DNA of 64,000 bases from Lachnospiraceae bacterium (lineage in GTDB: Bacteria; Bacillota; Clostridia; Lachnospirales; Lachnospiraceae): contig CAAGPW010000167.1 in assembly GCA_900771955.1 (NCBI GenBank), positions 1-64,000 on the forward strand, in the 5' to 3' direction. Both the position numbers and the translations under genes were made by a program. The stretch's first letter is position 1; every line of letters begins with the position of its first letter. Positions 35,510 to 43,677 of the stretch are shown piece after piece. The notes under the pieces are model-generated. The model saw nothing but the letters and a program-made list of their open reading frames with translations, had not been told where the DNA came from and did no database searches.

Positions 35510-36400
35510 CTAGCTGCGGATCCAGGCCGCCCATTTGGCACGGTATTCTTCCGCTGACATTCCCTCGTTGTCACGGAACATCTGCTGCATGGAGATCTGG
35601 TCCCCGATGCCGGATTCTTCCGCCACCTCCCCGATGGGCTTTATGCTGAACCGCAGAAGCTCCTTCGCCGCATTGAACCGGCGGTTGCTGATGTATTCTT
35701 CCAGCGTGATCCCGAAGTATCGGCGGAATCTGTTGTTCAGGTCCTCCTCAGGCATCCCGAATCTCTGCTCCAGTTCCTTTAACACTCCGGCATCTGCATA
35801 GCTCGCATTGGCCTGCTCCCGGATCGCATTGGCTGTTGCCTTCTCCTCTTCACTGGCCGCGGCATCCAGATCCGCCACGCTCCCGATCACCTGATTCAGC
35901 AGGTGCTGCAGCAGTTCCCCGCAGTACAGCTCCGCCTGCAGGTTCCTTTCCTTCTGTCTGGCTAACAGCTTCCCTATCAGCTCCTCCCATTTTCCGGTGT
36001 CCGGTACGGTGAATACATTTTCCTCTTTATTGTATTTCAGGAACAGCTCGTAGTAGCCTCTGGCACTTCTTCCGTTAAAGTGCACCCAGCCTAACTTCCA
36101 CGCCTCCTGTTCATCACTGATGTGTTCAAAATGCTCCATGCAGTCGATCAGGGCACAGTCTCCCTTCTGCACCTGGTAATGTTTTCCCTTCACATCCAGG
36201 CTTCCTCTGCCTTCCAGCACGATCAGGAACAGGAAGGAATCCAGGTTCTCACGCACACACCGGTGGGGCTGTATGCTCTTAAGCTTTCCTACCTCCTGCA
36301 CATACAGAAGATTCTCTTTGGCAAAGGTCCCCGGGGTATGCAGGCAGCGATCCGACTGGGACATTCCTCCTGCCGCAAACAGGCTCTCTTTCTTGATCAT
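35510..36400 (-). CDS. AraC-family transcriptional regulator within the GDP-rhamnose operon
   Basis: 296 aa. An N-terminal cupin-like ligand domain (about 30-150: FLFLIVLEGRGSLDVKG, QKGDCALIDCMEHFEH) and a C-terminal double-HTH AraC domain (about 195-290: RRYFGITLEEYISNRRF, PIGEVAEESGI, MFRDNEGMSAEEYRAKW). AGGAGG overlaps the end of rmd. Such regulators usually sense a sugar or related ligand, and this one probably governs its own operon of nucleotide-sugar genes. Its place between rmd and manC is unusual. Confidence 0.85.
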   Translation of the reverse strand: MIKKESLFAAGGMSQSDRCLHTPGTFAKENLLYVQEVGKLKSIQPHRCVRENLDSFLFLIVLEGRGSLDVKGKHYQVQKGDCALIDCMEHFEHISDEQEAWKLGWVHFNGRSARGYYELFLKYNKEENVFTVPDTGKWEELIGKLLARQKERNLQAELYCGELLQHLLNQVIGSVADLDAAASEEEKATANAIREQANASYADAGVLKELEQRFGMPEEDLNNRFRRYFGITLEEYISNRRFNAAKELLRFSIKPIGEVAEESGIGDQISMQQMFRDNEGMSAEEYRAKWAAWIRS

Positions 36401-36402
36401 AA

Positions 36403-37353
36403 TTATTCTACCTCCTGTAAATGGGCTCGCCAGTAATCCAGTGTCTCGCGGATCGTCTGTTCAATGGGGATCTCCGGCTTCCATCCGGTCAGCGCATGGA
36501 TCTTGGAGATATCCGCCTCGATGATCGGCACATCCACAGGGCGCAGCTTGTTGGGGTCAGTCTCCACCTGTACCTCGGCATCCGACATGGAGATGATCCG
36601 GTCCAGAATGGAGCGGATCTCCTGGGCATTGCCGCTTCCGATGTTATAGGTCTCTCCCGGAACCCCCGTCTGCACCAGCATCACATAGGCCCTTACCACG
36701 TCACGGACATCGGTGAAATCCCTCTTTGCCGCCAGGTTTCCGACTTTCATCACTGGCTCCCTCAGTCCCTTTTCGATCTCTACCACCTGTTTGCAGAAAT
36801 CCGATACCACAAACATCGGGGCCTGTCCCGGACCGATATGGTTGAACGCCCGGACCATGATCAGTTCCATGTCGTATGCCTTGGAATAGATGCTTCCGAT
36901 CATGTTCTGGCAGGCCTTGGTCGCCGCATAGATATTGCCCGGACGCAGCAGGTTCGTCTCCACAATGGGCGTCTCTCCCGGCTGGATATGGCCGTATTCC
37001 TCGCCGGAGCCGATCAGCAGGACTCTAGGCTTGTAATACAGTTCCCGGACCGCATCCATCACGTTCAGGCTTCCCTTGATATTTACATCCACCGTAAGTC
37101 CCGGTTTTTTCCATGCCAGGCCCACAGAGCTCTGCGCTGCCAGATGGAAGATAAAGTCCGGACGGATCTCAAACAGCAGCGCCGTCACTGCATCCTTATC
37201 CATGATGTCCAGGTCGTATACCTTTGCCGGAACCTCTTCCAGTGTCTCATGGGGCAGCTTGGTCGCATATGCCTCGATATCATTTGCCACCATTTCCCGG
37301 ATCAGATATTTTCCCACAAATCCCGCTGCACCGATCACTAAACCTTTTTTCAT
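36403..37353 (-). CDS. rmd: GDP-4-keto-6-deoxy-D-mannose reductase (Rmd-like)
   Basis: 316 aa extended SDR. NAD(P) motif GAAGFVGKYL (about 8-17), catalytic Tyr-x3-Lys in YAATKACQ (about 145), RAFNHIGPGQ and KRDFTDVRDVV are typical of Rmd. The enzyme reduces the 4-keto product of the Gmd enzyme to GDP-D-rhamnose; a fucose-type epimerase-reductase is less likely on these motifs. It follows gmd after 75 bp that contain a hairpin. Confidence 0.82.
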   Translation of the reverse strand: MKKGLVIGAAGFVGKYLIREMVANDIEAYATKLPHETLEEVPAKVYDLDIMDKDAVTALLFEIRPDFIFHLAAQSSVGLAWKKPGLTVDVNIKGSLNVMDAVRELYYKPRVLLIGSGEEYGHIQPGETPIVETNLLRPGNIYAATKACQNMIGSIYSKAYDMELIMVRAFNHIGPGQAPMFVVSDFCKQVVEIEKGLREPVMKVGNLAAKRDFTDVRDVVRAYVMLVQTGVPGETYNIGSGNAQEIRSILDRIISMSDAEVQVETDPNKLRPVDVPIIEADISKIHALTGWKPEIPIEQTIRETLDYWRAHLQEVE

Positions 37354-37373
37354 ATTTTACCCTCTTACCGAAA

Positions 37374-37398
37374 AGGGGACTCCGCAACAGAATCCCCT
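37374..37398 (-). terminator. Hairpin between gmd and rmd (attenuator or weak terminator)
   Basis: AGGGGACTC (37374-37382) pairs with GAATCCCCT (37390-37398) with one mismatch; on the minus strand TTTT follows. It may lower expression of the genes after gmd. Confidence 0.45.
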
Positions 37399-37428
37399 CA
37401 TTTTCGCTTATGCAATTCCTATTCTGCC

Positions 37429-38478
37429 TTATGTCGCAGCCTTCATAGCCTTTTCCTGTTTTGCACGTACTCTGTCATGCTTTGCCATGATCTCTACCAG
37501 TTCCGCATAGGTCGTCTTCTGCGGATTCCATCCCAGAACTGATTTCGCCTTCGTCGGATCTCCCCACAAATTATCCACATCCGTAGGCCGGAACCATTCC
37601 GGATTCACACATACCAGCATCCTGCCGGTAGCCTTATCATAGCCCTTTTCATTGACACCGCTGCCTTCCCAGCGGATCTCGATGCCATTGGCACGGAAAG
37701 CACGCTCTGTAAAGTCTCTCACAGAATGCTGTTCTCCGGTAGCAATTACAAAATCCTCCGGTGTATCATGCTGTAAGATCATCCACATGCACTCTACATA
37801 ATCCTTCGCATACCCCCAGTCACGCAGGGAATCCATGTTGCCCAGCTCCAGATGGTCCTGCAGGCCTTCCGCAATGCGTCCGGCTGCCAGAGTGATCTTT
37901 CTGGTAACGAAGTTCTCTCCGCGTCTCTCGGACTCATGGTTAAAGAGGATACCGTTTACTGCGAACATGCCATAGGCCTCGCGGTATTCCTTGGTGATCC
38001 AGAAGCCGTACTGCTTGGCTACCGCATAGGGGCTGTAGGGATGGAACGGGGTAGTCTCTCTCTGGGGCACTTCCTCCACCTTGCCATACAGTTCTGAAGT
38101 AGATGCCTGATAGAATTTGGTGTGTTCTGCCAGTCCCAGCATGCGGACTGCTTCCAGAATTCTCAGTACACCGATGGCATCCACATCTCCGGAATACTCC
38201 GGTACATCGAAGGATACCTGCACATGGGACTGTGCTGCCAGATTATATATCTCATCCGGTCTTACCTGCGCCACAATGTTCGTAATGGACGCTGTGTCTG
38301 ACAGATCTCCGTCATGGAGAGTGATGGCGCCGCGGGCAATGAGGTGGTCGATACGTGCCGTGTTGGAAATAGATGCTCGGCGGGTGATTCCATGAACCTC
38401 ATATCCCTTCTCCAGCAGAAACTCTGCCAGATAAGAACCATCCTGTCCTGTAATACCTGTAATAAGTGCTTTCTTCAT
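37429..38478 (-). CDS. gmd: GDP-mannose 4,6-dehydratase
   Basis: 349 aa. Cofactor motif [14 protein letters not shown] (about 8-21), STSELYGKV, catalytic YAVAK (about 155), [16 protein letters not shown] and [12 protein letters not shown] are hallmarks of Gmd. It converts GDP-mannose to GDP-4-keto-6-deoxy-mannose, the substrate of the reductase in the next gene. It heads the leftward run gmd, rmd, AraC regulator, manC and dfx. Confidence 0.95.
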   Translation of the reverse strand: MKKALITGITGQDGSYLAEFLLEKGYEVHGITRRASISNTARIDHLIARGAITLHDGDLSDTASITNIVAQVRPDEIYNLAAQSHVQVSFDVPEYSGDVDAIGVLRILEAVRMLGLAEHTKFYQASTSELYGKVEEVPQRETTPFHPYSPYAVAKQYGFWITKEYREAYGMFAVNGILFNHESERRGENFVTRKITLAAGRIAEGLQDHLELGNMDSLRDWGYAKDYVECMWMILQHDTPEDFVIATGEQHSVRDFTERAFRANGIEIRWEGSGVNEKGYDKATGRMLVCVNPEWFRPTDVDNLWGDPTKAKSVLGWNPQKTTYAELVEIMAKHDRVRAKQEKAMKAAT

Positions 38479-38578
38479 TTCAATCTCCGATCTGCTTATA
38501 TATCACTTGAAAATAATACTCTTGCTTAAAATAATAACCTATTTTAAGTAATATGGCAAGATTGAGCTTGCAAAAAAC

Positions 38579-40030
38579 CTATTCCAATCCATAGCTTTTT
38601 ACAATTACCTGGAATTCCACAGATCTGGAGAAGCCCTCCAATACGGTCATACGATCCATACCGGCATCAAGGTTTCCTACCCAGTAGGCTTTTCCGGCGG
38701 CATCGGAAGCACGGTCCATAAAGGTCTGGTACAGTGTTTCCACATAATCGCTGTTGTTCAGCCTGCGGTTGATGAATTCCTCGGACTGGAAGAAGTTCTT
38801 CGCTGCATCCTCCGGTGTGATCTCCTTGTTGGCAATCCGTCTGGACCAGTAGGTGATTCCATCTTCTTCACCCTCTCTGTTCAGTGCCTTGTTATACAGA
38901 CGCTTTACAAAATTACGGATTCCTTCGGTGATCCGGGGAACTGCTGTCTCTCCGTTGGTATCCATCGTGCCACGGATAATACCGTATCTGTTGCACAGAT
39001 TGGTAAACTCCTCAGAATTTACAAATCCACAGAGTACAAAGTGTCTGGAATTACCGCTCTCCAATGCTTCCATCCAGTCATTCTTTCCGGATTCGTCCGG
39101 TTCTCTGTCAAAAAAAGTACGATATAAGGTATCTACATACTCGCTGTTACCGAGCTTTCGTGCAGCAAACTCATCACTTTCAATAAATCCGTTGGAAATA
39201 CCGGCTCCATCGCAGAGTCCCAGAAGCAGGCGGTTGGTCCAGTCATGCAGTCCTTTTGCTTCTGCCTGACGTCCCAGTGCCTTACTGTACATTCTGCCCA
39301 CAAAACCCTCTACATTATCCACATCCGCGCTGAAGGAATAAAACGTTGTATTTCCGTTGTTCGTAACATACCAGGTAACACGGTTGTTGATGATCTCCGG
39401 CTTACAATCGGAAAGCTGGCCTTTGATCTGCTGCACATCTCCCAACAGATTGCCGTTTCCGTCTACAAATGCCACCTTCACAACCTGATGATCATCTTCA
39501 TTAAAATAGTAAGAGCCCTCTTTCACAGCCTCCTCCCAGAGGATCGCATAGTAGTCATCCGCTACCTTCACAAGCTGCGTATTCGATGCACTGTAAATAC
39601 CACCTTCCTGATATTGTGAGATCAGATGATAGTTCATACTGCTGTCATCCAACTGGTCTTTGGGAACTGTTATAGTCAGACGATTTCCACTTTTGTCATA
39701 CAGAGTTACCAACACTTCCAATCCACCGGTATAGTCTACGGTATAATAAGTGCCATTCTCTCCCGCTACAATATAAGATGTAACTACAGTTGCACAGACT
39801 CCACTGTAATTCTGTGCATGTGCATTGTCACCATTATAGTTTCTGCCATAGACAAGATTCTCCTCTGTCTCCAACGTTTCTGTACTTTCATAGGGAATAC
39901 TGCCATCTTCGGCTGCCGTAACCGCTGCATGCACCTGTCCCAGTGATCCTGCCGGAAGCAGTCCCACAATCAGAGTTGCGGTCATTACACCTGCGATTCT
40001 GCTGCTGTTTTTTAACCATTTTCTCCTCAT
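38579..40030 (-). CDS. Secreted DUF4214-repeat protein
   Basis: 483 aa from the ATG at 40030; a TTG five codons earlier is possible, and no strong ribosome site is seen for either. Signal peptide ending near VHAA (about 32). Residues about 35-240 are beta-rich with no known domain. Two DUF4214 units follow (about 243-345 and 365-470), each with the pattern LYRTFFDREPDESGKNDWM and GFVNSEEF. Such units are frequent in S-layer, allergen-like and glycosylated surface proteins and near glycosyltransferases, role unclear. It is related to the partial gene at the right end of the window. Upstream sequence is a tyrosine recombinase remnant, so its promoter region was rebuilt by an insertion or deletion. 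Confidence 0.75.
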   Translation of the reverse strand: MRRKWLKNSSRIAGVMTATLIVGLLPAGSLGQVHAAVTAAEDGSIPYESTETLETEENLVYGRNYNGDNAHAQNYSGVCATVVTSYIVAGENGTYYTVDYTGGLEVLVTLYDKSGNRLTITVPKDQLDDSSMNYHLISQYQEGGIYSASNTQLVKVADDYYAILWEEAVKEGSYYFNEDDHQVVKVAFVDGNGNLLGDVQQIKGQLSDCKPEIINNRVTWYVTNNGNTTFYSFSADVDNVEGFVGRMYSKALGRQAEAKGLHDWTNRLLLGLCDGAGISNGFIESDEFAARKLGNSEYVDTLYRTFFDREPDESGKNDWMEALESGNSRHFVLCGFVNSEEFTNLCNRYGIIRGTMDTNGETAVPRITEGIRNFVKRLYNKALNREGEEDGITYWSRRIANKEITPEDAAKNFFQSEEFINRRLNNSDYVETLYQTFMDRASDAAGKAYWVGNLDAGMDRMTVLEGFSRSVEFQVIVKSYGLE

Positions 40031-40085
40031 TTTCGTAAGCGCCAAATATTCCCGTGGCTAGCCAAAAACCCCCTCTAAAAAATAC

Positions 40086-40229
40086 ACTTTTCATTGCCTG
40101 CGCCATACCTTTGCCACCAGATGTATTGCTCATGGACTCAATTATAAGGTCGTCAGCGAACTTCTGGGACACAGCACGATCAATATTACTTTGAATATGT
40201 ATGTTCATCCACAGATGTCTGAAAAATAA
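40086..40229 (+). pseudogene. C-terminal remnant of a tyrosine recombinase
   Basis: The plus strand encodes HCLRHTFATRCIAHG, VVSELLGHST and NMYVHPQMSEK before a stop at 40227-40229. These are the catalytic H-x2-R, the LLGHS block and the nucleophile Tyr of a phage-type integrase; about 48 codons are left. The N-terminal part is missing, cut near 40085. It differs from the intact recombinase at 2390-3319. It lies at the boundary between the leftward and rightward halves of the glycan locus. Confidence 0.75.
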
Positions 40230-40343
40230 AAGTGCATTGAAACGATATATATGGAATAGATGGAAATATACAAATATATGGAAAAATATGGTATATTATG
40301 AAAAAACTGTTGTCGAAATAAAGTCGCAATTTTCTGTCAAATA

Positions 40344-40373
40344 TTGACATTAGAATTATGCTGAAGGTATAAT
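40344..40373 (+). promoter_or_regulatory. Near-consensus sigma-A promoter of the rfbFGH operon
   Basis: TTGACA (40344-40349) and TATAAT (40368-40373) are both perfect, with an 18-bp spacer. The leader of about 58 nt includes a 6-bp hairpin (40398-40412) before GGAGG and the ATG at 40438. Confidence 0.85.
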
Positions 40374-40437
40374 ACAAGGAGCTAATCTTTAATCATCAAG
40401 AACAAAGTTCTTACAAATACACTTACGGAGGAAACAA

Positions 40438-41217
40438 ATGAAAGTAGTTGTGTTAGCAGGGGGATATGGTACCCGCATCAGTGAAGAAAGTCAATTCAAA
40501 CCCAAGCCTATGATCGAGATCGGCGGAAAGCCTATCCTGTGGCATATCATGAAGGAATACTCCTCCTATGGTTTTGATGAATTTATTATTTGTGCCGGTT
40601 ACAAACAGCACTACATTAAAGAATGGTTTGCTGATTATTACCTATATAACAGTGATGTAACATTTGATTTCACGAACAAAAACAGAATGACCATCCACAA
40701 TAATGTGTCCGAACCCTGGAAAGTAACCATTGTCGATACCGGATTGAATACCATGACCGGCGGTCGTATCAAGCGGATTCAGCCCTATGTTGGAAATGAA
40801 GATTTCCTGTTAACTTACGGTGATGGTGTTGCTGATGTGAATATTGCTAAAACGGTAGAGTTCCACAAGCAGCATGGGAAAATAGCAACCCTGACTGCCG
40901 TTCATGTGGAACAGCGATTTGGCGTATTGGATATCGACAGAGAAGACCTGACAGTTAAGGCTTTCCGTGAAAAATCCATAGCGGACGGTTCCCGAATCAA
41001 TGCCGGATATATGGTATTAAAACCGGAGGTTTTCAACTATATCGAGGGAGACAGCACAGTATTTGAGCAGGAGCCTCTTCGCAGACTGGCAGAGGAAGGC
41101 CAGTTGAAGGCGTACAAACATAACGGCTACTGGCAGTGCATGGATACCAAACGTGAAATGGAGAAGCTGGAAGAACTCTGGGCTTCCGGTAAGGCTCCCT
41201 GGAAAACATGGGAATAA
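40438..41217 (+). CDS. rfbF: Glucose-1-phosphate cytidylyltransferase
   Basis: 259 aa. Nucleotidyltransferase signature LAGGYGTRISEES, then PKPMIEIGGKPILWH, LTYGDGVADV with the metal-binding Asp, and the family end WQCMDTKREMEKLE. It joins CTP and glucose-1-phosphate to CDP-glucose, first step to CDP-3,6-dideoxyhexoses. CGGAGG lies 7 nt before the ATG. First gene of the operon running to glf, 12 bp before rfbG. Confidence 0.95.
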   Translation: MKVVVLAGGYGTRISEESQFKPKPMIEIGGKPILWHIMKEYSSYGFDEFIICAGYKQHYIKEWFADYYLYNSDVTFDFTNKNRMTIHNNVSEPWKVTIVDTGLNTMTGGRIKRIQPYVGNEDFLLTYGDGVADVNIAKTVEFHKQHGKIATLTAVHVEQRFGVLDIDREDLTVKAFREKSIADGSRINAGYMVLKPEVFNYIEGDSTVFEQEPLRRLAEEGQLKAYKHNGYWQCMDTKREMEKLEELWASGKAPWKTWE

Positions 41218-41229
41218 GGGGAAAGTGAC

Positions 41230-42282
41230 ATGGATTTGGAATTTTTCAAAGGTAAAAAAGTGTTGGTCACGGGACATACAGGATTCAAAGGATCCTGGCT
41301 GTCTCTGATCCTCAGCAATGCCGGTGCGGAGGTAACAGGGTATTCCCTGGAGCCTCCTACTTCGCCGTCTCTTTTTGCGTTATGCGGTTTAGCCTCCCGT
41401 ATGCATTCCGTTATCGGAGATATCCGGGATCTGGAACATCTGAAACAGGTCTTTGCCGAGGTACAGCCGGAGATCGTACTGCATCTTGCGGCACAGCCAA
41501 TCGTACGGGACTCCTATAAAGACCCGGTCTACACCTATGAGACGAATGTCATGGGAACCGTCAACATTTGTGAATGTGTCCGTCTGAATCCCTGCGTGAA
41601 ATCCTTCCTGAATGTAACAACGGATAAGGTATATCACAACAACGAATGGGAATGGGGCTATCGTGAGAATGAACCGTTGGATGGCTTTGATCCCTATTCT
41701 AACAGTAAATCCTGTTCGGAGCTGGTGACCCACAGCTATATCAATTCTTTCTTTAATGATATGGATGTCGCAGTGTCTACTGCCCGTGCAGGTAATGTTA
41801 TAGGCGGCGGTGATTTTGCAAATGACCGCATTATTCCGGATTGTGTTCGCGCGGCTATCGATCATAAAGATATCATTGTCCGGAACCCACATTCCACGAG
41901 ACCTTACCAGCATGTGCTGGAGCCTCTTGCCATTTACCTGACAATCGCACAGGCGCAGTATGAGGATAAATCCAGGGCAGGATTCTACAATGTAGGACCG
42001 GATGACTGCGATTGTGTTACTACAGGGAAGTTGGTAGATTTGTTCTGTGAAAAATGGGGAGAAGACATTCGATGGGTCAACCGTTACGACGGAGGTCCTC
42101 ACGAGGCGAACTTCCTGAAACTGGATTGCTCCAAGATCAAGAGAACCTTTGGATGGACTCCCCGCTGGGGCGTGGCAGATGCCGTGGAAAAGACCGTGGA
42201 GTGGTCCAAGGTCTATCGTGATGGCGGCGATATCACAGCATGTATGGAACAGCAGATTGCAGAATTTTTTGAAAGGAATTAA
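41230..42282 (+). CDS. rfbG: CDP-glucose 4,6-dehydratase
   Basis: 350 aa SDR enzyme. VTGHTGFKGSWLSLIL (about 11-26) binds NAD, and DPYSNSKSCSELV (about 153-165) holds the catalytic Tyr-x3-Lys. RAGNVIGGGDFANDRIIPD is typical of RfbG. It makes CDP-4-keto-6-deoxyglucose from the rfbF product and hands it to RfbH. It is 6 bp from the next gene. Confidence 0.94.
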   Translation: MDLEFFKGKKVLVTGHTGFKGSWLSLILSNAGAEVTGYSLEPPTSPSLFALCGLASRMHSVIGDIRDLEHLKQVFAEVQPEIVLHLAAQPIVRDSYKDPVYTYETNVMGTVNICECVRLNPCVKSFLNVTTDKVYHNNEWEWGYRENEPLDGFDPYSNSKSCSELVTHSYINSFFNDMDVAVSTARAGNVIGGGDFANDRIIPDCVRAAIDHKDIIVRNPHSTRPYQHVLEPLAIYLTIAQAQYEDKSRAGFYNVGPDDCDCVTTGKLVDLFCEKWGEDIRWVNRYDGGPHEANFLKLDCSKIKRTFGWTPRWGVADAVEKTVEWSKVYRDGGDITACMEQQIAEFFERN

Positions 42283-42288
42283 ACAAAG

Positions 42289-43644
42289 ATGAATAACAGA
42301 TGGAACAATGAAGCAGAAGCCCGGGAACAGATCAAGGGACTGGTAGCAGAATATTATAACGATTTTAAGAAGCCGGAGCAGGAAAAGCCTTTTCAGCCGG
42401 GAGACAGACTCTCTTATGCAAGCCGTGTCTATGATGAAAAGGAAATGTGCTCGCTGGTAGATGCAGCGCTGGATTTCTGGCTGACGACCGGTCGGTTTTC
42501 CGATGAATTTGAGAAAAAGTTTGCCGAATGGATCGGCGTGAAATATGCAAATCTTGTCAATAGTGGATCTTCTGCCAACCTGATCGCATTTATGACACTG
42601 ACGGCACAGGAACTGGGCGATCGTCAGATCAAAAAGGGTGATGAAATTATCACCGTAGCAGCAGGATTTCCAACCACCATCACTCCGGCATTGCAGTATG
42701 GTGCAGTACCGGTATTCGTGGATGTGACAGTGCCGCAGTACAACATTGATGTGACCAGACTGGAAGCAGCACTCAGTCCCAAGACCAAGGCAGTTATGAT
42801 CGCACATACATTAGGCAATCCCTTTGACCTGAAAGAAGTAAAAGCCTTCTGCGATAAGCATAATCTGTGGCTTGTTGAGGACAACTGTGATGCGCTGGGC
42901 ACAAAATACACCATTGACGGCGAGACCAGATTTACCGGTACCTGGGGAGATATCGGTACTTCCAGCTTCTATCCCCCTCATCATATGACCATGGGAGAAG
43001 GCGGATGTGTTTATACTAACAGCCCGCTGCTGAATCGTCTGATCAAGAGCTTCCGTGACTGGGGCCGCGACTGTGTATGTCCTTCCGGACGGGATAATCT
43101 GTGCGGACATCGTTTCGATGGACAGTTTGGTGAACTGCCTCAGGGCTATGATCACAAATATGTCTACAGCCATTTCGGATATAATCTGAAAGTGACCGAC
43201 ATGCAGGCTGCAGTCGGCGTGGAACAGCTCAAGAAGTTCCCCTCCTTTATCGAAGCCCGCAGACATAACTGGGCAAGACTGCGTGCAGCACTGGAGCCTG
43301 TAGCAGACAAGTTGATTCTGCCGGAGCCTGCTGAGAACAGCGAGCCTTCCTGGTTTGGCTTTATCGTCAGCGTAAAGCCGGAAAGCGGTCTTACCAGAAA
43401 TCAGGTAACCAGATATATAGAAGATCACAATATTCAGACCCGACTGCTGTTCAGCGGCAACCTGATCAAGCACCCCTGCTTTGACCAGATTCGTGGCACA
43501 GAGGCTTACCGCGTTGTAGGAGGTCTGGAACAGACAGATTACATTATGAACAATTCCTTCTGGGTAGGAGTATATCCCGGAATGACCGATGAAAAGATCG
43601 ATTATATGGCACAGATCATTACAGAGGCTGTAAACGGAAAATAA
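42289..43644 (+). CDS. rfbH: CDP-6-deoxy-4-keto-glucose 3-dehydrase, PMP/[2Fe-2S] type
   Basis: 451 aa. DegT-fold enzyme in which the usual cofactor-binding Lys is replaced by His: PPHHMTMGEGG (about 228-238). A cysteine cluster DCVCPSGRDNLCG (about 260-272) matches the [2Fe-2S] ligands of E1/DdhC/RfbH. These features show the C3-deoxygenating enzyme rather than an aminotransferase. It needs an electron-donating reductase (DdhD/AscD in Yersinia), whose gene is not in this operon. Product: CDP-3,6-dideoxy-4-keto-glucose. Confidence 0.93.
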   Translation: MNNRWNNEAEAREQIKGLVAEYYNDFKKPEQEKPFQPGDRLSYASRVYDEKEMCSLVDAALDFWLTTGRFSDEFEKKFAEWIGVKYANLVNSGSSANLIAFMTLTAQELGDRQIKKGDEIITVAAGFPTTITPALQYGAVPVFVDVTVPQYNIDVTRLEAALSPKTKAVMIAHTLGNPFDLKEVKAFCDKHNLWLVEDNCDALGTKYTIDGETRFTGTWGDIGTSSFYPPHHMTMGEGGCVYTNSPLLNRLIKSFRDWGRDCVCPSGRDNLCGHRFDGQFGELPQGYDHKYVYSHFGYNLKVTDMQAAVGVEQLKKFPSFIEARRHNWARLRAALEPVADKLILPEPAENSEPSWFGFIVSVKPESGLTRNQVTRYIEDHNIQTRLLFSGNLIKHPCFDQIRGTEAYRVVGGLEQTDYIMNNSFWVGVYPGMTDEKIDYMAQIITEAVNGK

Positions 43645-43677
43645 ACACAAAAGAAAATGCAAAACGGAGGGGAACGG

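Noticed and set aside
36421..37341. 306-codon frame antisense to rmd
   Set aside because: His/Arg-rich mirror frame of an SDR gene.
41389..42807. 472-codon frame antisense to rfbG and rfbH
   Set aside because: Spans two genes with complete enzyme motifs; Cys/His-rich composition is typical of a shadow frame.
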